DNA from: Furfurilactobacillus milii
GTDB taxonomy: Bacteria > Bacillota > Bacilli > Lactobacillales > Lactobacillaceae
Direction: 5' to 3'
Assembly: GCF_009863985.1 (NCBI RefSeq)
Contig: NZ_WEZT01000018.1
Span: 1-34,197, forward strand
DNA length: 34,197 nucleotides
Each line of letters begins with the position of its first letter. The first letter of the stretch is position 1. A program made the position numbers and the translations under genes. Shown here piece after piece: positions 27,552-34,197 of this stretch. Below the pieces are notes generated by a model, which searched no databases, was not told the origin of the DNA, and was given only the letters and a program-made list of their open reading frames with translations.

Positions 27552-27692
27552 ATGGCTAAGAGACGCTTTAAACGCAAAATACGACAAAATCGCCTTAAAA
27601 AACGACTTTTATTTCGAATCTTGCCGTTGTTTCTCCAATTCCCACGTTTTGTCGTTTGGAATTATCGGAAACACGGCAACCACAGAATGTGA
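27552..27692 (+). CDS. Possible small basic protein, 46 codons
   Basis: In the 353-bp gap between yaaA and dnaN, the plus strand has an ATG frame of 46 codons. The product starts MAKRRFKRKIRQNRLKKR, followed by a hydrophobic stretch (LLFRILPLFLQFPRFVVW) and a His/Asn-rich end. A plus-strand TATAAT lies at 27503-27508 with a weak -35 TTAATT 17 bp before it, and a strong bidirectional terminator follows 20 nt after the stop. No Shine-Dalgarno is visible, which weakens the case. The composition recalls cationic membrane-active peptides, but nothing is recognised by family. It may be chance. Confidence 0.3.
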   Translation: MAKRRFKRKIRQNRLKKRLLFRILPLFLQFPRFVVWNYRKHGNHRM

Positions 27693-27711
27693 CTTTCACA
27701 AGCTTGGTGCA

Positions 27712-27764
27712 AAAAAGGAGCACTCTGAGACCAAAATGCTAGTGGTCTCGGAGTGCTCCTTTTT
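27712..27764. terminator. Bidirectional terminator after dnaN
   Basis: A 21-22 bp stem with one wobble (AAAAAGGAGCACTC ... GAGTGCTCCTTTTT, inner GAGACCA/TGGTCTC) and a 9-nt loop. It lies 20 nt past the dnaN stop on the minus strand. It would also end a plus-strand transcript over the small ORF at 27552-27692. Confidence 0.88.
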
Positions 27765-27783
27765 GAGTTAGTTAGGCATTCAA

Positions 27784-28923
27784 CTAAAACGTCCGCACAG
27801 GTGTAATTAGCTGAATAAAGTTTTGTTCATCCTCACTTGGTACCAAAGTGAATGGCCGTAGTGCCGAGGTGAAGCTTAATTTAATCTGTGATTGACCAAA
27901 AGAGCGCAACGCATCCTTCAGATAATCTGGGTTAAATGAAATTTCTAAGTCTGAACCTTCTAGGCTGATGGCCGATAGATTTTCTTCAACAGCACCAACA
28001 TCTGGTGAGTTGCCGAAAATTGTGGCCGATTTTTCTTCGCCTTTCAACGTGATTTTAACCACGTTGTTACGACTTTCATGTGATAACAGCGAAGCACGTT
28101 CAATAGCAGATAGTAACGTTGGTGCTGAAATTTCCATGGTCGTGTCAGATTCACTAGGAATTAGGCGTGACGTATCTGGATAATTTCCTTCTAACAAACG
28201 TGAATAGAAAGATGTGTCACCGAGTAAGAAGAGCACCTGGTTTTCAGCGAGGCGCATTTTAACATCAGTGCTGTCTTCACCAATCATCCGTGATAGTTCA
28301 ACTAAGGACTTCCCGGGGATGATTACGTCATGAGTTTCCGTGGCTGGTGTCGGCAGTGTGATTTTGCGCTGACTTAAACGATGTGAATCAGTAGCAACAG
28401 CTGTAAATTGATCACCGGCCAAAGTAAAGTGAACCCCAGTCAAAATTGGGCGACTTTCTTGGTTTGAAACGGCAATAACTGTGGTGTTGATGATGTCACG
28501 GAAGACATCCCCAGCCAGCGTTACTTCATCATCGCTTTCAATTTCAGGTAAGTGCGGGTAGCTATTGGCATCCAACCCGTTGATCGTAAAGGCAGCTGCT
28601 CCAGATGTAATGTTTGCCTGAAAACCTTCTTTAACTGCGACGGTCATCGTAGCTTCTGGTAACCGTTTGACGATCTCACCAAAGAAGCGTGCTGGTAAAA
28701 CAATGTTACCTGCTTCTTCAACATTCAGCTCTGCGTTTTCATCATCAGCACGGAGTGTGGTTTCAATCGAAATGTCGGTATCGGATCCAGTAAAGGTAAT
28801 TTCATTATTGGTAACTTCTAGTTTTAATCCGGTTAATATCGGAATTGTTGTTTTTGTCGAAATGGCACGTGAAACATCATTGAGCTTTTTAATAAAACTT
28901 TGTCGATTGACCGTAAATTTCAT
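27784..28923 (-). CDS. dnaN: DNA polymerase III beta sliding clamp
   Basis: A 379-residue processivity clamp of normal length with three clamp domains. It starts MKFTVNRQSFIKKLNDVSRA; IPILTGLKLEV and SRPILTGVHF mark the first two domain boundaries, and the C-terminal motif QLITPVRTF matches the conserved clamp end (P-M-R/V). GGGGGA lies 6 nt before the ATG. It is 228 nt downstream of dnaA, with the origin-unwinding region in between, and is closed by a strong terminator rather than running into yaaA. Confidence 0.97.
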   Translation of the reverse strand: MKFTVNRQSFIKKLNDVSRAISTKTTIPILTGLKLEVTNNEITFTGSDTDISIETTLRADDENAELNVEEAGNIVLPARFFGEIVKRLPEATMTVAVKEGFQANITSGAAAFTINGLDANSYPHLPEIESDDEVTLAGDVFRDIINTTVIAVSNQESRPILTGVHFTLAGDQFTAVATDSHRLSQRKITLPTPATETHDVIIPGKSLVELSRMIGEDSTDVKMRLAENQVLFLLGDTSFYSRLLEGNYPDTSRLIPSESDTTMEISAPTLLSAIERASLLSHESRNNVVKITLKGEEKSATIFGNSPDVGAVEENLSAISLEGSDLEISFNPDYLKDALRSFGQSQIKLSFTSALRPFTLVPSEDEQNFIQLITPVRTF

Positions 28924-28969
28924 TCTTAGTCCCCCAAAGTGGTTTATGTAATTTGGGGCAAAGCCCCAT

Positions 28970-29110
28970 TACTTATTTAAGATATAAAGATAGTCGTAGT
29001 AGTAGGCAGTGTGGATACTGTGGAAAACCAAGAATTTCAAGAACTGGTAAAGTTTTCCACCTGTGGATAACTCAAGTAAAACTCAGATGGTTTCGATTCA
29101 CTTATCCACA
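28970..29110. other. oriC: oriC part 2: AT-rich element, DnaA-trios and DnaA boxes
   Basis: The dnaA-dnaN gap has the parts of a basal origin-unwinding region in order. First an AT-rich stretch (28970-28990), then TAG-TCG-TAG-TAG-TAG at 28991-29005, read 3'-GAT-5' as DnaA-trios, then GCAG. DnaA boxes follow at 29010-29018 (TGTGGATAC), 29019-29027 (TGTGGAAAA), 29053-29061 (TTTTCCACC), 29062-29070 (TGTGGATAA, perfect) and 29102-29110 (TTATCCACA, perfect). This matches the order described for Bacillus subtilis. Unwinding here is inferred. Confidence 0.8.
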
Positions 29111-29151
29111 GGTCTTAACGATGTCCTGCCCCCATGATACGCCAGTTTTTA

Positions 29152-30486
29152 CTAGCGTTGTATCTCAATTTTAAGCTGCTGAATGTTTTCAGCAAGTTTT
29201 GCGTCGTTTGAAATGCTCTCTGCAATTTTGTCGCAAGAATGCAAAACAGTTGTGTGGTCTTTGCCACCAAAGGCTTTACCGATTTTTGGCAAGGATGAAT
29301 TCGTTAATTCACGGGCTAGATACATCGCAATTTGCCGCGGAACAACGATTTCCTTCATCCGCTTTTTGCCTTTAAGATCGACGAGATTAACGTCAAAGTA
29401 GCTTGCGACCTTCTGTTGAATGAGTTCGATCGTAAGTGTTGGTTTGCTTTCGAGATTAAGGCTCTTCAATGCATTGTGAACTAAGTCTTCATCAATCGGC
29501 TTCTTTTGGAGGCGCGAATAGGCCTGCACACGTGCGAGAGCACCTTCCAATTCACGGACGTTACTATTGACCTGGCTGGCAATAATTTCGAGTGCGTCGT
29601 CAGGGATTTCAATTTGTTCACGCTCAGCTTTATTGCGTAAAATGGCAATTCGTGTTTCTAAGTCAGGCGCTGTAATGTCAACGGATAGGCCCCATTTGAA
29701 GCGACTCACTAAGCGGTCTTGTAACTTAGGAATTTCGTTGGGCAAGCGGTCAGACGTCAACACGATTTGTTTACTATTGTTGTAAAGTTGCTCAAACGTA
29801 TGGAAGAACTCTTCCTGAGTCCCTTCCTTGTCTGCAAAGAATTGAATATCGTCGACAAGGAGTAGATCAACGTACCGATACTTCAACCTGAATTGTTCCT
29901 GAGTCTTGTCACGGATCGACATAACCATATCGTTGGTGAACTCTTCACTGGTGACGTACATGACGTTGGTATTAGGGTTACGGGCAATCATGGCATGGCC
30001 GATGGCGTGCATTAAATGCGTTTTACCTAGGCCAACACCACCATAAAGAAACAAGGGGTTATACAAGGTCCCAGGTTCCTCAGAAACCGCCATAGCAGCA
30101 GCATTCGCCATTTGGTTCCCCTTACCAATAACGAATGTATCAAACGTGTATTTGTCATTTAGAGAGTTTGCGTGATTAGCAACTTCAGTTGTGGCGGTGT
30201 CAGTAACAGGTTCTTTTACCGTTGGCTGAGCCGGTTGTTCCCCCTCAATGACGTATTCGGGTTCCAATTCAGCTTGGAAATCGGAGAAAGCGAATTCGAC
30301 CAGTTTGGGGGTTAGTGTCCGCTCCCAGTAGTCTTTATGAAGCTGGGAAGGAACTTGTAAAACGAAGCGTGGCGGCTGGTAAGAAAGAGGCAGTGCTGAT
30401 TCGACCCACGTATTAAAGGTAACGGGTGACAAATTAGCGCGGAAACTTTCTTTTAAACCATCCCAGAGTGTGTTTTTATCGACCAC
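29152..30486 (-). CDS. dnaA: Chromosomal replication initiator DnaA
   Basis: A 444-residue initiator ATPase. Domain I starts [21 protein letters not shown]. Domain II is a short variable linker (about 82-110). The AAA+ domain III has Walker A GGVGLGKT at 149-156, Walker [11 protein letters not shown] near 209-218 and sensor motif residues. Domain IV carries the DNA-binding signature [15 protein letters not shown] near the end. I accept the GTG start at 30486 because AGGAGG precedes it by 8 nt. It sits between the two DnaA-box clusters of oriC, so it is probably autoregulated. Confidence 0.98.
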   Translation of the reverse strand: MVDKNTLWDGLKESFRANLSPVTFNTWVESALPLSYQPPRFVLQVPSQLHKDYWERTLTPKLVEFAFSDFQAELEPEYVIEGEQPAQPTVKEPVTDTATTEVANHANSLNDKYTFDTFVIGKGNQMANAAAMAVSEEPGTLYNPLFLYGGVGLGKTHLMHAIGHAMIARNPNTNVMYVTSEEFTNDMVMSIRDKTQEQFRLKYRYVDLLLVDDIQFFADKEGTQEEFFHTFEQLYNNSKQIVLTSDRLPNEIPKLQDRLVSRFKWGLSVDITAPDLETRIAILRNKAEREQIEIPDDALEIIASQVNSNVRELEGALARVQAYSRLQKKPIDEDLVHNALKSLNLESKPTLTIELIQQKVASYFDVNLVDLKGKKRMKEIVVPRQIAMYLARELTNSSLPKIGKAFGGKDHTTVLHSCDKIAESISNDAKLAENIQQLKIEIQR

Positions 30487-30590
30487 CGATGAAGCCTCCT
30501 AGAATGAATTATGCATAAATAGTAATAATTTATGGTGAAAAATGGAAATAACAAAATCTGCAAAGACAACTTTAGCATGAACAAACTGAG

Positions 30591-30895
30591 TTTTCCACAG
30601 GTTCCACAGAACAAGTTACGAATGTTCCACAGGATTGTGTGAAGGTTATCCACAGGAGCGTTGAAAAATCAGGATTTGGCTTCTGTGAAACAAGTTTTCC
30701 ACCGGCGAGTGTGTTTAAATAACGTTGAGAACAATAGCTTTCAAAAAGTTATCCACAGAAAAAAACAGAGGTGTGGATAACTTTTCAAACGGCTGTGGAT
30801 TTGTGCATTTTGTTGTTGAATTCCTGTGGAAATAACGTTTTTAAAAATCTAAAATCCACTGAACCTGTGGATTAGTTTTGACAATCTGTGGATAA
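30591..30895. other. oriC: oriC part 1: DnaA-box cluster upstream of dnaA
   Basis: The 615-bp gap between dnaA and rpmH holds at least four perfect 9-mers: TTATCCACA at 30646-30654 and 30749-30757, TGTGGATAA at 30772-30780 and 30887-30895. Imperfect boxes are at 30591-30599, 30623-30631, 30695-30703, 30794-30802, 30825-30833 and 30866-30874. Both orientations occur. Together with the dnaA-dnaN cluster this makes a bipartite origin. Strand reversal of all genes across this gap fits bidirectional replication from here. A dnaA promoter was not fixed with confidence. Confidence 0.9.
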
Positions 30896-30934
30896 CTTTT
30901 GATTCACAAATTATCAGAATCGACAATTTGTTGT

Positions 30935-30962
30935 TTGCAAGTAACTCTGTCTATGATATTAT
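30935..30962 (+). promoter_or_regulatory. rpmH promoter
   Basis: TTGCAA (30935-30940) and TATTAT (30957-30962) have a 16-bp spacer on the plus strand, about 40 bp past the last DnaA box. The transcript would have a leader of roughly 130 nt before rpmH. Confidence 0.6.
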
Positions 30963-31101
30963 ATTTAGGAACTGCATGAGTTTTCTCGTGCGCTAGCTTT
31001 TAGCTAATCAACCATATATGTAACGCTGGATATCCAAGTGTGTCGTCACGTCACCACTAAGGTATCTGTGTCGTAACGATCCAAAGGAGGTGCAATCCAA
31101 C

Positions 31102-31236
31102 ATGAAAAGAACTTACCAACCAAAGAAGCGTCATCGATCACGTGTCCATGGTTTCCGGAAACGGATGAGCACAAGTAACGGCCGTCAGGTGTTAGCACGT
31201 CGGCGCCAAAAGGGCAGAAAAGTATTATCTGCATAA
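31102..31236 (+). CDS. rpmH: 50S ribosomal protein bL34
   Basis: A 44-residue bL34, too short to show up as a long ORF. It starts [20 protein letters not shown], has the conserved [15 protein letters not shown] and ends [11 protein letters not shown], full length for the family. AAGGAGG at about 31084-31090 precedes the ATG. It is the first gene on the right side of oriC, followed by a terminator-like hairpin and rnpA, as in almost all bacteria. A 62-codon frame on the other strand is only its shadow. Confidence 0.98.
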
Positions 31237-31240
31237 AAAC

Positions 31241-31277
31241 AGGCCACTGATATTTTTCAGTGACCTTTTTTATTTTT
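31241..31277 (+). terminator. Attenuating terminator between rpmH and rnpA
   Basis: AGG-C-CACTGA pairs with TCAGTG-A-CCT (one mismatch), followed by TTTTTTATTTTTTT. It lies 5 nt after the rpmH stop. It would let rpmH be expressed far above rnpA, which is expected since L34 is needed in larger amounts than the RNase P protein. Confidence 0.75.
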
Positions 31278-31346
31278 TTAGTCCACGATGACCATTAGTG
31301 TTGGTTTTGTGGCGTTGAATCATTTTAGTTGAGGAGATTCGGACCA

Positions 31347-31691
31347 TTGAGAAAGTCATACCGCATCAAAAAAGAAAGCGAATTTCAAACGGTCTTTGAA
31401 ACCAGAAACTCGATTGCCAACCGTCAGTTTGTTATCTATACAATGGATAAACCAGAGCAGCCACATTTTCGTGTCGGTATTTCTGTCGGTAAGAAGATTG
31501 GCAACGCTGTCCATCGTAACTGGGTTAAGCGTCGAATTCGGCAGTCATTGTTGGAGTTAAAACCAATGCTTCGTCAGGACGTCGACTTCTTAGTTATCGC
31601 ACGACCTTCAGCTGATGGGCTATCAATGGCCGAAATCAAAGAAAACCTGACGCATGCGTTACGTTTGGCAAAGTTGCTGGATGCAGAGTAG
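31347..31691 (+). CDS. rnpA: Ribonuclease P protein component
   Basis: About 114 residues. It starts [19 protein letters not shown] and has the conserved [27 protein letters not shown] block that includes the RNR-type motif (HRNWVKR). It assists the RNase P RNA in tRNA 5' maturation. I chose the TTG at 31347 with GAGGAG 10 nt upstream; the longer frame from the TTG at 31329 would overlap that RBS. Position after rpmH and before yidC is the standard order. Confidence 0.95.
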   Translation: MRKSYRIKKESEFQTVFETRNSIANRQFVIYTMDKPEQPHFRVGISVGKKIGNAVHRNWVKRRIRQSLLELKPMLRQDVDFLVIARPSADGLSMAEIKENLTHALRLAKLLDAE

Positions 31692-31760
31692 CGTTACAGC
31701 ACAATATAAGTGGGCAACAAAGGCATTATCAAAATGAATGAAGTAAATGAGGAAAAAATC

Positions 31761-32615
31761 GTGAAGTCAAACGGAAAACGCTCCGGCCGTAAAAGCCGAC
31801 GACGATTAGCGCTGACCATGATTGCTGCAGCCAGTTTATTCTTGGCAGCGTGTGGTAAAAAGCCAATCACTAGCAGTAGTACAGGATTTTGGGATCACAC
31901 GATTCTGTATAATTTAAGTCAATTCATCATTTGGCTGAGTCATGTATTCGGCGGTTACGGGATGGGGATCATTATGATCACCCTGATCATCCGGATTATT
32001 ATTCTGCCATTGATGATCTATCAAACGCGGTCAATGCGACGAATGCAAGAAATTCAGCCACAGTTGTCAGCGTTGCAGAAGAAATATAAGTCGCGTGATA
32101 CGGCTACGCAACAAAAGCTTCAGGAAGAAACACGGAAATTATATGCCGAAGTTGGCTATAATCCAGTTTCCGGATGCTTACCACTGATTGTTCAGATGCC
32201 AATTATTTGGGCATTGTATCAAGCAATCTATCGGACAGCAGCATTGAAGACGGGGTCATTCTTATGGATGCAACTTGGGGATCGCGATCCTTACTTCATT
32301 TTGCCAATTCTTGCTGCCGTTTTCACTTTCATTAGTTCTTGGTTGAGTGTTAAGAGTCAGCCAGAAAGCAACTCAATGAATGCTGTGATGGTTTGGGGGA
32401 TGCCAGTGATCATCTTCTTCACTGCCGTATCTGTACCAACAGCGCTGTCATTATATTGGGTGATTTCAAACGCCTTCCAGGCTGGGCAAACATTACTGAT
32501 TCAGAACCCTTGGAAGATTAACCGTGAGCGTGAAGAACGTGAAACGGCCAAACGCGATCAAGCGAAGGCCAAACAACGAGCAATCAAAAAAGCTCGTCGG
32601 TCACGACGTCGTTAA
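31761..32615 (+). CDS. yidC: YidC/OxaA membrane-protein insertase (lipoprotein)
   Basis: About 284 residues. A basic N-terminus and signal peptide end in the lipobox LAAC (Cys near 31), so the mature protein is a lipoprotein. Five core helices follow; the hydrophilic-groove arginine lies in ITLIIRIIILPL, then comes the cytoplasmic hairpin with RRMQEIQPQLSALQKKY, GYNPVSGCLPLIVQMP and a highly basic C-terminal tail that can bind ribosomes. I chose the GTG at 31761 (GAGGA 7 nt upstream); a frame from 31710 or ATG 31734 would add residues before the signal peptide. It is not followed by jag/khpB, its usual neighbour. Confidence 0.93.
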   Translation: MKSNGKRSGRKSRRRLALTMIAAASLFLAACGKKPITSSSTGFWDHTILYNLSQFIIWLSHVFGGYGMGIIMITLIIRIIILPLMIYQTRSMRRMQEIQPQLSALQKKYKSRDTATQQKLQEETRKLYAEVGYNPVSGCLPLIVQMPIIWALYQAIYRTAALKTGSFLWMQLGDRDPYFILPILAAVFTFISSWLSVKSQPESNSMNAVMVWGMPVIIFFTAVSVPTALSLYWVISNAFQAGQTLLIQNPWKINREREERETAKRDQAKAKQRAIKKARRSRRR

Positions 32616-32630
32616 TTTAATAAATGATTG

Positions 32631-32675
32631 AAAAATCTGCACGCCTCATCAATTGATGAAGCGTGCAGATTTTTT
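32631..32675 (+). terminator. Rho-independent terminator after yidC
   Basis: A perfect 14-bp stem (AAAAATCTGCACGC / GCGTGCAGATTTTT) encloses a second TCATCAATTGATGA palindrome and is followed by T residues. It closes the rpmH-rnpA-yidC cluster and may act on both strands, since the MarR gene converges. Confidence 0.88.
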
Positions 32676-32727
32676 AAAATCGTGTAAAAAATGATGCTTG
32701 TTGTTTACAACAAAAATTATAAAATAA

Positions 32728-33198
32728 CTAATTTATGAGGTCGGATTGAACACTTTTTAGAATGTACTCAATGCGCTCTTCCATTTGATTCATGTCTTCA
32801 AGTGAATGAGTCATCAGGATGTTGATAGCCAGTGTTTCAATTCGCTTATACCAAAACTGGTAAACTTTTTTACCTGAAGCTAATAACTTTAAATTATGCA
32901 CCCGTCGATCTTTTGTATCCTCGACTTGCTGAACCAAATTGAGTTTCATAAGAGCAGTAATCCGCGTTGACAGTAGTGGACTCGACATGCGGAAAAGGTG
33001 GCTAAGCTTCGAAGAAGTGATTCCTGGTTCTAAACCAATCTGAGTAACCAGTAGAATATCGCGTAGGCCCAGTTTGGGAAGATTGCCAACGTCCATATTG
33101 ACCTTCTGTAATGCATAGATATCGGCGAGGTGGCCATGAATTAACAAGGTCGTCATTCGGGCGATGTCAGCCTGCGAAGGTTGAGCTTGCTGTGTCAC
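32728..33198 (-). CDS. MarR-family transcriptional regulator
   Basis: A 156-residue winged-helix repressor-type protein. The DNA-binding region is ITSSKLSHLFRMSSPLLSTRITALMKLNLV followed by the wing VEDTKDRRVHNLKL, where the D-x-R-R pattern is the MarR hallmark. Flanking helices would form the dimer. I accept the GTG start at 33198 with GGAG 8 nt upstream. A perfect inverted repeat lies 41 bp upstream, probably its operator, suggesting autoregulation. The divergent gene is the TMEM175-like channel; whether it is controlled by this protein is open. Ligand unknown. Confidence 0.85.
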   Translation of the reverse strand: MTQQAQPSQADIARMTTLLIHGHLADIYALQKVNMDVGNLPKLGLRDILLVTQIGLEPGITSSKLSHLFRMSSPLLSTRITALMKLNLVQQVEDTKDRRVHNLKLLASGKKVYQFWYKRIETLAINILMTHSLEDMNQMEERIEYILKSVQSDLIN

Positions 33199-33238
33199 TT
33201 TAATGACTCCAATCTGTATAGCTTTTAATGTGGTGTTT

Positions 33239-33263
33239 TAGCGCAAGTGCGCCGAGTGCGCTA
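33239..33263. promoter_or_regulatory. Probable MarR operator
   Basis: TAGCGCA (33239-33245) and TGCGCTA (33257-33263) form a perfect 7-bp inverted repeat with an 11-bp centre that also contains GTGCGC. The repeat is GC-rich in an otherwise AT-rich gap and lies in the upstream region of the MarR-family gene, the expected place for an autoregulatory site. Confidence 0.5.
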
Positions 33264-33514
33264 TTTATAGAATAGACGGGTGGTGTAAACAGTTCAAGCC
33301 ATCAATGATTACAATAACGTTACAAATGAAACTATTGCGGACATTCATTATTTATCGGCTATAAGTTTTGCGATGAATATTGGCTACACCACGAATTAAT
33401 TTACCGGCGATAACTATTCTTGATCAAGTTTGTGATTTGCCACACTTTATAGTGGTGTCTATGCACAAAGAACCTTAAACTGATAATAGTTTCGATTTGG
33501 AGATGGCATGAACG
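33264..33514. other. Intergenic region between MarR and TMEM175-like genes
   Basis: This 251-bp stretch has no ORF with coding signals. A poor plus-strand promoter candidate (TTGCCA, 17 bp, TATGCA) ends near 33463, and GGAG lies 12 nt before the TMEM175-like ATG. CACACT-TTAT-AGTGGTG near 33439-33457 is a small imperfect palindrome. Nothing else is recognised. Confidence 0.4.
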
Positions 33515-34156
33515 ATGAATAAAGAGCGTTTCACCGGATTTTCTGACGCGATTATTGCGATTGAAGTTACGATTCTCATTCTTGAGATTGAACCACCTGA
33601 GCAGGCAACACTGGCGGCAGTTCTAAAGCAAGGCGGGTCGTTTGCCGCATTTAGCGCTAGTTTTCTATTAATTATGGCGACATGGTACTTTCATCACAAT
33701 ATCATTAATGTCGCTCACCGAGTGACGTTTCCCGTGTATTTGGCCAATACGTTGTGGATTTTTGTGATGTCATTATTTCCTCTAGCTACCGCTTGGGTTG
33801 GTCGATATCCATTGGCTTTTTGGCCTGAATGTCTATTCATTTTAGTAACATTGGTATGGATGGGCGCTTATTCGTTGTTAGTATATAGCTTAGGTGTTGC
33901 CAATCCAGAACAACGCCATGAGTTTTATGCATTGGGAAATTCCCGTACAAATTTACTATGGCGTTTTGGCATCGTTGTTGCCGTGTTACTGATTTTACCA
34001 TGGTGGCCGATTGCCGGAATCATAGGCCAGATTCTGTTAGGTGTCGCATCTGCTGTATCAACACTGCGAAATAACAATCGTCATCAGAATATTAATAAGA
34101 TAGATTGTAAAATTAATCCGAACGCTGTTCGGACAAAAAAGATCAGCTTCCTTTAA
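33515..34156 (+). CDS. TMEM175-like (DUF1211) potassium channel, C-terminus replaced by IS sequence
   Basis: A 213-codon frame. The N-terminus RFTGFSDAIIAIEVTILIL is the hallmark R-x-x-x-FSDA-x-x-A motif of bacterial TMEM175 channels, and about six helices follow, ending near residue 182 (IIGQILLGVASAVST). Family members are potassium-permeable tetramers in the membrane. The residues after about 196 (DCKINPNAVRTKKISFL) and the stop codon are encoded inside the 97-bp IS end that starts at 34101, so the native tail is lost. All six helices appear intact, so function may survive. Confidence 0.8.
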   Translation: MNKERFTGFSDAIIAIEVTILILEIEPPEQATLAAVLKQGGSFAAFSASFLLIMATWYFHHNIINVAHRVTFPVYLANTLWIFVMSLFPLATAWVGRYPLAFWPECLFILVTLVWMGAYSLLVYSLGVANPEQRHEFYALGNSRTNLLWRFGIVVAVLLILPWWPIAGIIGQILLGVASAVSTLRNNNRHQNINKIDCKINPNAVRTKKISFL

Positions 34157-34197
34157 AATGGTGTTTACCACAAACCCATCTTTTAGGAGCTGATCTT
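34101..34197 (+). repeat. IS end, 97-bp repeat copy 2 at the window edge
   Basis: This is the exact inverse of 6560-6656. The outer edge TAGATTGTAAAATTAATCCG faces the TMEM175 gene and resembles the complement of the IS30 right end at 110-134, so it looks like the left end of an IS30-type element reading out of the window. The last 59 nt form a hairpin whose 3' arm contains AGGAG, about where a transposase RBS would be. The element continues beyond the window, or the assembly breaks here. Confidence 0.75.

Noticed and set aside
30453-30653. 66-codon minus-strand frame upstream of dnaA
   Set aside because: Lies across the dnaA start and DnaA boxes, with no RBS; composition reflects AT-rich origin DNA.
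31046-31234. 62-codon minus-strand frame over rpmH
   Set aside because: It is the antisense shadow of the conserved L34 gene.

Overview
The window is a chromosomal segment of a low-GC Gram-positive bacterium, almost certainly a member of the Lactobacillaceae. The evidence is the gene content and order around the replication origin and the lactobacillus-like ribosomal protein L34. I infer a heterofermentative lactobacillus but cannot name the species. No rRNA, tRNA or CRISPR array was seen.

Layout. (a) 1-1298 is mobile DNA: the 3' end of an IS30-family transposase followed by an IS3-family element. (b) 1300-5164 is a polyprenyl-phosphate-sugar envelope glycosylation locus: a gtrA gene cut to its last 31 codons, a YfhO-type membrane protein and a GT2 glycosyltransferase, closed by a very long hairpin. 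(c) 5208-7476 is a nucleoside hydrolase with a PurR-type operator, then a regulatory and degraded stretch. That stretch holds a 13-codon ORF with a terminator, a 97-bp solo IS end, a frameshifted gene and a candidate C-rich small RNA. (d) 7477-10679 (minus strand) is a probable purine operon, purH - NCS2 permease - phosphoribosyltransferase, behind PurR-like boxes. (e) 10991-15006 is accessory: an SDR, a small membrane protein and two MFS transporters. (f) 15109-30486 (minus strand) is the conserved replication/translation block, listed here in coordinate order: dnaB, rplI, gdpP, rpsR, ssb, rpsF, ybjQ, gyrA, gyrB, recF, yaaA, dnaN, dnaA. (g) oriC is bipartite, with DnaA boxes on both sides of dnaA (28970-29110 and 30591-30895). 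(h) 31102-32615 (plus strand) is rpmH-rnpA-yidC. (i) 32728-34197 is a MarR regulator with a palindromic operator, then a TMEM175-like channel gene that runs into a second, inverted copy of the 97-bp IS end at the window edge.

How it works together. The core is the origin with DNA replication, topology and translation genes, read away from oriC in both directions. A PurR theme links the nucleoside hydrolase and purH. The glycosylation genes would decorate a wall or lipoteichoic polymer, but the GtrA flippase partner is destroyed here by the IS3 element.

Most worth following up: a candidate small RNA with three C-rich segments (7338-7455), DnaA-trios in the dnaA-dnaN gap, PurR box pairs with identical 30-bp spacing, an undescribed 46-codon basic ORF between dnaN and yaaA, and the 97-bp inverted IS-end repeat that sets the C-terminus of the TMEM175 gene.
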